Positions 1-5,007 of a stretch of 5,051 nucleotides of DNA are shown here, piece by piece; position 1 is the stretch's first letter, and each line of letters opens with the position of its first letter. Source of the DNA: JAQIBY01 sp046546095 (GTDB lineage Bacteria; Bacteroidota; Bacteroidia; Bacteroidales; ML635J-15); assembly GCA_046546095.1 (NCBI GenBank), contig JBKGYK010000113.1:1-5051 (forward strand), read 5' to 3'. Made by a program: the position numbers and the translations under genes. The notes beneath the pieces are model-generated. The model had not been told where the DNA came from. It made no database searches and was given only the letters and a program-made list of their open reading frames with translations.

Positions 1-106
1 AGGATCAGATATATTGTTGCTATTGCCAAAAGCTGTGTTGTGGCAGCGGGAAAAAGCATACAACCGATGATTGCCGTCCTGAGGAGGATGCATTGTCGGA
101 TGTGGG
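1..106. other. Left-edge segment without a firm gene
   Basis: These bases lie beyond the stop codon of the NUDIX gene. Several short frames run through to the window edge, but none can be called. The most suggestive is on the minus strand from an ATG at 57-59: it encodes 19 residues to the edge (MLFPAATTQLLAIATIYLI), hydrophobic like the start of a membrane protein, and would sit about 47 bases downstream of the NUDIX stop. A second minus-strand ATG at 91-93 opens a polar frame to the edge. Plus frame 1 is open from base 1 to a stop at 112-114 and could equally be the end of a gene. No terminator-like hairpin with a T-run is visible for the NUDIX gene here. Confidence 0.3.
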
Positions 107-727
107 TTATATAAACTTTGCCCGCTTCAACAAATCTTCGATGGAGGCATAAGAATTTTTCATCAGGTGTGGGATGGTTTCTTTGTCCACCCACACGCAT
201 TTTTCGATATCCTCTTCAGTCTGCGGTCGCAACTTACTGCAATCTCCATCATAATGCATGTTGTACCAGTATGTTTTTTTAAGCAAAAGCTTGTCTTTCA
301 GGCGATAGATGTGATATGTAATCCCAAGCTTGTCATCAAGATTCAACTGTTCGATATCCATATCGCATTCTTCAGAGACTTCCCGCAGGGCGCATAATTC
401 GGGTGCTTCGTTGTTTTCGGCTTTTCCTTTGGGCAAATCCCATTTTCCCTGTCTATAGATGAAAAGAAATAACCCCTTGTAATTATCCACAAGCCCTCCC
501 CCTGCATCGATCTCAATAAAAGCATGCCGGACAAATTCAAGTAGCCGACCGGGCTCACTGCCATAAATGTTTAAATGTTTCAGTTTGGAGTTGTCTGTAA
601 AGCGATTTATTTTTACTTTTATATCGCTGATGTCAGCTATGCTTACCGCCTGTTTATCAGGACTTTCGCCTATCTGTTTGTCATCAGTTAAGGAGATAAC
701 ACGTTTTTTGTAAAATATTTTAATCAT
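107..727 (-). CDS. NUDIX hydrolase with N-terminal extension (pyrE-linked family)
   Basis: This is a 206-residue, probably cytoplasmic protein expected to hydrolyse a nucleoside diphosphate linked to another group; the substrate is unknown. The Nudix box lies at about residues 101-123: G101, E107, R115-E116, and the metal-binding pair E119-E120. It is preceded by KWDLPKGK (95-102), a typical lead-in. The usual glycine near the end of the box is Asp122 (EECDM rather than EExGU). Residues 1 to about 65 form an extra N-terminal region not part of the Nudix fold, and the Nudix domain then runs to about residue 190. The start gives MIKIFYKKRVISLTD, which resembles my memory of Bacteroidota homologues, and no other Met lies upstream of the domain. 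There is no clear Shine-Dalgarno sequence. The gene is divergent from pyrE, start codons 4 bases apart. Family assignment is firm; assignment as an 8-oxo-dGTP, ADP-ribose or other hydrolase is not possible. Confidence 0.92.
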   Translation of the reverse strand: MIKIFYKKRVISLTDDKQIGESPDKQAVSIADISDIKVKINRFTDNSKLKHLNIYGSEPGRLLEFVRHAFIEIDAGGGLVDNYKGLFLFIYRQGKWDLPKGKAENNEAPELCALREVSEECDMDIEQLNLDDKLGITYHIYRLKDKLLLKKTYWYNMHYDGDCSKLRPQTEEDIEKCVWVDKETIPHLMKNSYASIEDLLKRAKFI

Positions 728-731
728 AGCT

Positions 732-1364
732 ATGAAAACAATTGCACATCAAATGTCAGATCACTTGTTGCAAATTAAAGCAATAAAACTGGAGCCTCAA
801 AACCATTTTACCTGGGCCTCAGGCTGGTTCAGTCCGATATACTGCGACAACCGCAAAACCCTCTCTTTTCCTGAGGTGAGAGGATTTATCCGCGATTCTT
901 TTGCACAAATTGCCAAAGAAAAATTCGGCGAGTTTGATGTCATTGCCGGCGTGGCAACCGGGGGTATAGCTCATGGTGCGCTCGTTGCAGAAGCGCTGGA
1001 CAAACCATTTGCATATGTACGTGCAAAATCCAAAGGCCATGGCATGGGCAACAAGATTGAAGGCGTGGTTGAAAAAGGACAGAAAGTACTGGTTATTGAA
1101 GACCTTATCTCCACAGGAAAAAGCAGTCTGGATGCTGTGCATGCTTTGCGCGATGCCGGATGTGAGGTTGTGGGCATGATTGCCATTTTTACTTATGATT
1201 TTGATGTGGCCAAAGTCAATTTTGAGGAAGCCGGTGTGAAGCTGCATACGCTGAGTAATTACCATGCACTTCTGGAGCAGGCCACCACAGCAGGTTATAT
1301 CAAAGACAGCGAAGTTGAAACACTTAAAGAGTGGCGTAAAGACCCGGGAAACTGGAAAAAATAG
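732..1364 (+). CDS. pyrE: Orotate phosphoribosyltransferase
   Basis: PyrE converts orotate and PRPP to orotidine 5'-monophosphate and pyrophosphate, the fifth step of de novo UMP synthesis, in the cytoplasm. The 210-residue length is normal for the family. The PRPP-binding motif VLVIEDLISTGKSS lies at residues 119-132. SGWFSPIYCDNR (30-41) forms the conserved N-terminal orotate/PRPP segment. The flexible catalytic loop follows R97, with K99, K101 and H103 as the likely loop residues. ATGGIAHG (75-82) is the conserved turn after the central strand. The first ATG is 4 bases from the divergent NUDIX start and has no Shine-Dalgarno; Met8 at 753 is a possible alternative start that would leave the catalytic core intact. 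The SRPBCC gene follows after 6 bases, suggesting co-transcription. No other pyrimidine-synthesis gene lies alongside. Confidence 0.97.
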   Translation: MKTIAHQMSDHLLQIKAIKLEPQNHFTWASGWFSPIYCDNRKTLSFPEVRGFIRDSFAQIAKEKFGEFDVIAGVATGGIAHGALVAEALDKPFAYVRAKSKGHGMGNKIEGVVEKGQKVLVIEDLISTGKSSLDAVHALRDAGCEVVGMIAIFTYDFDVAKVNFEEAGVKLHTLSNYHALLEQATTAGYIKDSEVETLKEWRKDPGNWKK

Positions 1365-1370
1365 ACCAGT

Positions 1371-1781
1371 ATGTCAAAATTAGAAGTTGTCAGCAAGGTT
1401 GGAAAAGTGCCGAATCAGGCAGAGCGGATATACAATTTTTTGTCAGATTTTCGCAATTTTGACCGTCTGATTCCACCGGATGCGGCTCAGGACTGGTCGT
1501 CGAATGAGGACAACTGTCGTTTTACCATTAAAGGGCAGCAGGTCGGTCTGGAAATCATGGACAGGGTTCCATACAAAACCATAAAAATACGCTCATCAGA
1601 AGATTCGGTTCTGCCCTTTCTTTTCTGGATACAGTTGAAAGAAGTGGCTGCCTACGATACCCGTGTACGCCTGACAATCCACGCCGAGGTAAACATGATG
1701 ATGAAAATGATGCTGAAAAAGCAACTCCAAAAGGGACTGGATCAGTTGGTGGATCAGATGGCTATGATACCGTATCCATAG
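1371..1781 (+). CDS. SRPBCC (START-like) fold protein downstream of pyrE
   Basis: This 136-residue protein resembles the small SRPBCC/polyketide-cyclase-like proteins that form a hydrophobic ligand cavity. The N-terminal strand (LEVVSKVGKV, residues 4-13) is followed by a helix beginning NQAERIYNFLSD (15-26) and FRNFDRLIPP (27-36). Alternating strands follow, then a long C-terminal helix (about 109-131) that is strikingly methionine-rich at its start (MMMKMMLKKQLQKG, 109-122). That order of strand, helix, sheet and closing helix is the hallmark used for the call. There is no signal peptide, so it should be cytoplasmic. It begins 6 bases after pyrE without its own Shine-Dalgarno sequence, so translation is probably coupled. 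A biochemical role is not known to me; a link with nucleotide metabolism rests only on gene position. Confidence 0.82.
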   Translation: MSKLEVVSKVGKVPNQAERIYNFLSDFRNFDRLIPPDAAQDWSSNEDNCRFTIKGQQVGLEIMDRVPYKTIKIRSSEDSVLPFLFWIQLKEVAAYDTRVRLTIHAEVNMMMKMMLKKQLQKGLDQLVDQMAMIPYP

Positions 1782-1934
1782 GTTTCTCTTTGAATTCAAA
1801 TCGGGTGCCACTTAAAAAGCCTTACACCTGATTTTATGATATACTTAGCTCACAAGTTCGTACAGACTTTTTCGAATCAAGTTGTTAATTTCCAAACATT
1901 AGACTCTCTTTATTGTTTCTTAATACAATGACCC

Positions 1935-1944
1935 AGAAAGAAAG
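1935..1944 (+). promoter_or_regulatory. Purine-rich possible ribosome binding site of the SDR gene
   Basis: AGAAAGAAAG ends 6 bases before the ATG at 1951. It is purine-rich but not a canonical AGGAGG, and ribosome binding in Bacteroidota depends little on Shine-Dalgarno pairing. The 169-base gap between the SRPBCC gene and this one contains no clear TAnnTTTG promoter. It has only a weak possible hairpin (GGTG/CACC, about 1804-1830), so how the dehydrogenase gene is transcribed is not evident. Confidence 0.3.
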
Positions 1945-1950
1945 TATATT

Positions 1951-2748
1951 ATGAAAGTCAAAAACAAAAAGATCGTAGTTACCGGTGGTGGAAGCGGCAT
2001 TGGCAGAGATTTGGTTTATGGACTGATTGACAAAGGTGCACATGTTGTGGCCGTTGATATCAATGAGAAAAGCCTGAAAGAAACCTCCGAAAAAGCCGGG
2101 AAGAAAAAAGAAGCCCTGACCACCATGGTACTGGATGTAACTGATAAAACTGCCGTGGAAGATTTTGCCAGAAATGGCGAAGGCAAAAATGCAGATATCA
2201 TCATTAACAATGCAGGCATCATTCAACCATTTGTCAAACTCAACAAGCTTGAATATGATGCGATAGAGCGTGTGATGAATGTCAACCTTTACGGTACGCT
2301 ATACATGACCAAGGCTTTTCTGCCCGGCTTGCTAAAACGGGATGAGGCACACATTGTAAATGTATCCAGCATGGGCGGATTTCTGCCTGTACCGGGACAA
2401 ACAATTTACGGAGCAGCCAAAGCCGCCGTTAAATTGCTCACTGAAGGGCTTCATTCCGAATTGACTGATACCAATGTAAAGGTAACGCTTGTTTTTCCTG
2501 GTGCCATTGCAACAAACATTTCGAAAAATTCAGGACTGGAAACGCCCAAACAGTCTGATTCAGGGAAATCCGTCATGAAAACCATGCCATCGGATAAAGC
2601 TGCTGCCATAATCATCAATGCTATAGAAAAAGACAAATACCGTGTGCTGGTGGGTAGCGATGCTAAATTCATGGATCGCATCTACCGTCTGCACCCAAGA
2701 AAGGCAGCCGGGTTTATTGCAAAGAAAATGAAAGACCTGCTCAGGTAG
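1951..2748 (+). CDS. Short-chain dehydrogenase/reductase (SDR), classical type
   Basis: This 265-residue cytoplasmic NAD(P)-dependent oxidoreductase probably interconverts an alcohol and a ketone or aldehyde; the substrate is unknown. The Rossmann cofactor motif is TGGGSGIG (residues 11-18). Asp36 at the end of the second strand is the position that normally favours NAD(H) over NADP(H). D62-V63 is the usual adenine-ring contact and NNAG is at 86-89. The catalytic tetrad is visible as N112, S140, Y153 and K157 (YGAAK), and PGAIATNI (183-190) is the usual post-catalytic segment. The last 40 or so residues (RVLVGSDAKFMDRIYRLHP onwards) form a basic tail that I recall from a widespread SDR subgroup. 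The gene stands alone on its strand and converges on the flavin reductase gene, with a terminator between them. Family assignment is secure; specific names such as acetoin or 3-oxoacyl reductase are not supported. Confidence 0.93.
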   Translation: MKVKNKKIVVTGGGSGIGRDLVYGLIDKGAHVVAVDINEKSLKETSEKAGKKKEALTTMVLDVTDKTAVEDFARNGEGKNADIIINNAGIIQPFVKLNKLEYDAIERVMNVNLYGTLYMTKAFLPGLLKRDEAHIVNVSSMGGFLPVPGQTIYGAAKAAVKLLTEGLHSELTDTNVKVTLVFPGAIATNISKNSGLETPKQSDSGKSVMKTMPSDKAAAIIINAIEKDKYRVLVGSDAKFMDRIYRLHPRKAAGFIAKKMKDLLR

Positions 2749-2790
2749 CAGGAATCATTCACCATATAGATAACTCCACATCAACAAACT

Positions 2791-2828
2791 GGTCTCGTTC
2801 CTGATGGGAACCGTACCGGTTTTTTTTA
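2791..2828 (+). terminator. Rho-independent terminator after the SDR gene
   Basis: Two alternative hairpins precede an eight-T run at 2820-2827. One pairs GTTCC (2797-2801) with GGAAC (2807-2811), and it can be extended by GGT (2791-2793) with ACC (2815-2817) across a short internal loop. The other pairs AACCG (2809-2813) with CGGTT (2817-2821), directly abutting the T-run. The T-run ends inside the stop codon of the minus-strand flavin reductase gene (2826-2828). No matching A-run is present to the left of the hairpin, so it looks polar, serving the plus strand. Confidence 0.65.
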
Positions 2829-3419
2829 TTTGGTGGTTTTACGCCAGACGTTGACAATTTCACCCACGTACATGGTGTGATAATCCTTTTCGGGATACAT
2901 ATCCTGCGCCAGTTCAGGTATTGAAAACGAAGCTTCATCAAGCACCCTGGCATAAACCTTTTTGCATTCAATTACCAGGTAGGCTTCTTTAAAAGCTACA
3001 GAACCGTTTTCTGTTTCCATAAGGGTCAGATTATCATAATTCATTTTATCAAAATTACGACCTGAAACAGTACCCATTTTTTTTAGTATTTCACGGTCCT
3101 CTTCCTTGTAAAAACTGATGGTGTAATAATCTTCCCTTTCGGTATAATTGTGTGTGTGTCTTTGGGGTCGCACGAAAATGGTTGATACCGGCTTGGTCCA
3201 CAACCAGCCTAAGGTGCCCCAGCTGGCTGTCATCATATTATAATCATCCGGTGTGCCTGCTGCTACCAGCATCCAGTCTTTACCGATCATCCTGATCGCA
3301 TTGTCGTCAAGGTCCTCCCATGACACTTTTTCGAACTCATCAGACTCACTGATTTGGGGCTGGGCCTGACATGACAGCAAACTAACGCAAGCAAGAACAA
3401 TTATCAATACATGTTTCAT
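2826..3419 (-). CDS. Flavin reductase-family protein with lipoprotein signal peptide
   Basis: This 197-residue protein has the FMN-binding split-barrel fold of the flavin reductase (RutF/HpaC-like) family, which binds or reduces flavin using NAD(P)H. The recognisable core is IGKDWMLVAAG (45-55), NMMTASWGTLGWLW (61-74), TIFVRPQRHTHNYTE (80-94) and DYYTISFY (97-104), ending in DYHTMYVGEIVNVW. Before this core is a signal peptide: basic start MKH, hydrophobic stretch 4-15, and lipobox L14-L15-S16-C17. Cys17 would be lipidated, with a short linker (18-30) containing SESDEFE. Cytoplasmic homologues as I recall them begin near residue 29, so the signal is an added segment. The protein is therefore probably membrane-anchored on the periplasmic side, where the electron donor is unclear. 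It is convergent with the SDR gene and divergent from the DHODH-like gene. The fold is well supported, export is likely, and activity is unproven. Confidence 0.88.
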   Translation of the reverse strand: MKHVLIIVLACVSLLSCQAQPQISESDEFEKVSWEDLDDNAIRMIGKDWMLVAAGTPDDYNMMTASWGTLGWLWTKPVSTIFVRPQRHTHNYTEREDYYTISFYKEEDREILKKMGTVSGRNFDKMNYDNLTLMETENGSVAFKEAYLVIECKKVYARVLDEASFSIPELAQDMYPEKDYHTMYVGEIVNVWRKTTK

Positions 3420-3707
3420 ATCAAAAAGATTTAATTACAATGTAAAAAATATAAACGTTGGACACCGCCAAAATAAGGGAAATATTCAAAGTGGCCTAAT
3501 CAGAAAATCAAATAATACCAAAGACCAAAATCATGTGTGAAAATTTCAGATAAAACTGCTTAGGTCACAAGCGATCAGTCTATCATGGGGAAATACAGGA
3601 AGGTCAGCAAATCTACCCGCAATAGCATTTAGCGGGGCCGGAACAGCTTGATTAAACCTGACATCAGGGACACTAATGAACAAATCAGTCAAAAGTTCAT
3701 CAAAAAT

Positions 3708-3737
3708 TCTGAATTTATCCCATAAATATTATCTTTG
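3708..3737 (+). promoter_or_regulatory. Bacteroidota-type promoter of the DHODH-like gene
   Basis: TATCTTTG at 3730-3737 is an exact match to the Bacteroidota -7 consensus TAnnTTTG. A weak -33 match, TCTG (3708-3711, consensus TTTG), lies 18 bases upstream, close to the normal spacing of about 19. Transcription would begin near 3743-3745, leaving a leader of about 20 bases before the ATG at 3765. No Shine-Dalgarno sequence is present, which is usual for the phylum. Confidence 0.62.
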
Positions 3738-3755
3738 TTAATGAAATAACCAAAG
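3733..3755. repeat. Imperfect inverted repeat overlapping the -7 element and start site
   Basis: CTTTGTTA (3733-3740) pairs with TAA plus CAAAG (3747-3749 and 3751-3755), with one unpaired C at 3750 and a six-base loop ATGAAA. The repeat covers half of the -7 element and the predicted transcription start. It could be a repressor site or a leader-end hairpin, but AT-rich sequence makes short inverted repeats common, so function is uncertain. Confidence 0.35.
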
Positions 3756-3764
3756 CATATAAAC

Positions 3765-4745
3765 ATGGCAAATATTGCAACAAACTTTTTAGGACTTGAA
3801 CTAAAATCACCAGTCATAGCAAGTAGCTCCGGGCTAACCCAAAGCATTGACAACATCAAAAAAATTGAAGAGAATGGTGCAGGTGCTGTGATTCTGAAAT
3901 CCCTTTTTGAGGAACAAATCAATTTTGAAGCAGGCCATATGTTGTCTCAAAGCAAGGCTTATCCTGAGGCAGAAGACTACATCCGCAATTATGCCAAACA
4001 CAACTCGGTTGATGAATACATCAAATTGATCAGGAATGCTAAATCTGAGGTTGATATCCCCATTATAGCCAGTATAAACTGCGTATCAGCAAATGACTGG
4101 ACAAACTTTGCCACGCGCATTGAAGATGCAGGTGCTGATGCAATCGAGCTGAATGTCAACATCATTCCTGACAATGGAGACACTGAAGGCCTGACCTATG
4201 AAACAAAATATTATGACATTGCTGAAGCTGTCATGAGCAAGGTAAACATCCCGCTGATCATGAAGATCGGCCCGCATTTCACCAACATTCTGAGATTGGT
4301 AAAACAGCTACAATTCCGTGGGGTTAAAGCCGTCACACTATTCAACCGTTTTTACGAGCCGGACATTAATATTGATAAAATGGAAATGGTGTCAGCATCA
4401 GTGTTCAGCCGTGAGACAGACCTTAGACATTCCCTGCGCTGGGTAGGCATGGTGAGCGGACAAATGAAACGCATTGAGGTTTCAGCATCAACAGGAATTC
4501 ACGATGGTGCTGCTGCCATTAAACAACTACTTGCCGGAGCACAAACAACCCAGGTATGCTCTGTTATGTATAAGAATGGTATCGCCAGCATACATGAAAT
4601 TAACAATGAGATTGAAGAATGGATGGAAGAGCATGCTTATAAGGATATTGAAGATTTCAGAGGCAAATTATCCTACAAAAATCTGAAAAATCCGCAAATG
4701 TACGAACGCTCACAGTTCATGAAGTATTTCTCCAGCGTAGAATAA
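3765..4745 (+). CDS. Dihydroorotate dehydrogenase-like flavoprotein (not a standard PyrD)
   Basis: This 326-residue cytoplasmic TIM-barrel protein belongs to the DHODH-like group. It begins ATNFLGLELKSPVIASSSGL (5-24), as class 1 DHODHs do. FMN-contact positions are kept: K45 in ILKS, N105 region in ASINCVS (102-108), E128-L129-N130, K167 in MKIGP, and N194. The phosphate-binding region reads SASTGIHDG (240-248) followed by LLAGAQTTQV (255-264). In true DHODHs the segment after ELN is xSCPN, carrying the catalytic Cys (class 1) or Ser at its equivalent (class 2). Here it is VNIIPDNGD, with no Cys or Ser. It is therefore unlikely to oxidise dihydroorotate, and annotation as pyrD would be misleading. 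I recall relatives encoded beside pyruvate:ferredoxin oxidoreductase; no such gene is in the window. It has its own promoter and terminator and appears monocistronic. The fold is secure; the reaction is unknown. Confidence 0.9.
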   Translation: MANIATNFLGLELKSPVIASSSGLTQSIDNIKKIEENGAGAVILKSLFEEQINFEAGHMLSQSKAYPEAEDYIRNYAKHNSVDEYIKLIRNAKSEVDIPIIASINCVSANDWTNFATRIEDAGADAIELNVNIIPDNGDTEGLTYETKYYDIAEAVMSKVNIPLIMKIGPHFTNILRLVKQLQFRGVKAVTLFNRFYEPDINIDKMEMVSASVFSRETDLRHSLRWVGMVSGQMKRIEVSASTGIHDGAAAIKQLLAGAQTTQVCSVMYKNGIASIHEINNEIEEWMEEHAYKDIEDFRGKLSYKNLKNPQMYERSQFMKYFSSVE

Positions 4746-4769
4746 CATTCCACACGATACAGTTGTGAT

Positions 4770-4806
4770 AAAAACAGAGATTGCGTTTTGTGGTCTCTGT
4801 TTTTTT
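4770..4806. terminator. Strong rho-independent terminator after the DHODH-like gene, probably bidirectional
   Basis: AAAAACAGAGA (4770-4780) pairs perfectly with TCTCTGTTTTT (4794-4804) around a 13-base loop. An A-run leads the hairpin and a seven-T run (4800-4806) ends it, so it could stop transcripts from either side. It begins 25 bases past the stop codon of the DHODH-like gene. Confidence 0.88.
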
Positions 4807-4819
4807 GTGGATCCCAGAA

Positions 4820-4896
4820 CACTCCTGCAATGTAAGACAAGTAATTTCTGTTTATGGTTCTACTGCAAATTTTCATGCCTAAGGCAGACAGGAGTG
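4820..4896. repeat. Long-spaced 8-base inverted repeat enclosing a REP-like palindrome
   Basis: CACTCCTG (4820-4827) is the exact inverse of CAGGAGTG (4889-4896), separated by 61 bases. Just inside the right arm is a compact palindrome TGCCT-A-AGGCA (4876-4886) followed by GACAGGAG. The motif TGCCTAAGGCAGACAGG looks like a family of dispersed intergenic repeats I recall from Bacteroidota genomes, though I cannot count copies here. The 61-base spacer contains no frame worth calling. Confidence 0.5.
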
Positions 4897-4945
4897 GGTA
4901 ATGATTGAATTATTAATTTAGAGTGAAAATAACGAATTAGAATAT

Positions 4946-5004
4946 CAGGGCTAAAGCCCATTGCATCTTTCATGTGCTTATCACCCTGACACGAAGGTCA
5001 GGGT
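4946..5004. repeat. Pair of REP-like palindromes
   Basis: Two compact palindromes are separated by 23 bases. The first is GGGCT-AA-AGCCC (4948-4959). The second is ACCCTGAC (4983-4990) with GTCAGGGT (4997-5004), an 8-base-pair stem with a six-base loop ACGAAG. Neither is followed by a T-run, so they do not look like terminators. Motifs of the GGGCTAAAGCCC kind occur, as I recall, in dispersed REP elements of Bacteroidota that may be mobilised by REP-associated (RAYT/Y1) transposases. No transposase is in the window. Confidence 0.55.
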
Positions 5005-5007
5005 TAG

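Larger units (their letters stand above)
3420..3764. other. Divergent intergenic region, 345 bases
   Basis: This gap separates the flavin reductase gene (leftward) from the DHODH-like gene (rightward). Its right end holds a good promoter for the latter, described separately. For the leftward gene I see only AT-rich sequence around 3440-3455 and no well-spaced -33/-7 pair. A small inverted repeat, CCCGC (3616-3620) with GCGGG (3632-3636), lies in the middle. On the minus strand one frame stays open for 60 codons (3728 to a TGA at 3546-3548) with a protein-like composition but no ATG; it may be a gene remnant or chance. A plus-strand ATG at 3585 gives only about 15 codons. No RNA gene is recognised. 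Confidence 0.5.

Noticed and set aside
1..59. Start of a membrane-protein gene on the minus strand (MLFPAATTQLL...)
   Set aside because: Only 19 residues are visible, without a ribosome binding site, and competing frames are open through the same bases. It is kept only as a note in the left-edge entry.
819..1265. Long minus-strand frame of about 148 codons opposite pyrE
   Set aside because: It lies entirely within pyrE, its translation matches no family I recognise, and pyrE's motifs prove the plus frame is the coding one.
1782..1950. Promoter and terminator between the SRPBCC and SDR genes
   Set aside because: The closest -7 match (TCTCTTTG, 1785-1792) has no -33 partner at suitable spacing. 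The possible GGTG/CACC hairpin is only four pairs without a proper T-run.
1885..2226. Minus-strand frame of about 113 codons over the SDR start
   Set aside because: It overlaps the Rossmann motif region of a clear SDR gene. Its Phe/Gly-rich translation is what the complement of lysine-rich coding gives.
3585..3632. Small plus-strand peptide gene (MGKYRKVSKSTRNSI)
   Set aside because: It is only 15 codons, with no ribosome binding site or promoter, and is of chance length in this base composition.
3765..4745. Calling the DHODH-like gene pyrD and proposing a pyrimidine operon with pyrE
   Set aside because: The catalytic Cys/Ser loop is missing, the genes are about 2.4 kb apart with opposing genes between them, and the gene has its own promoter and terminator.
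4946..5004. CRISPR repeats or a terminator for the right-edge gene
   Set aside because: The two palindromes differ in sequence and there is no repeat-spacer periodicity. No T-run follows either stem on the minus strand.
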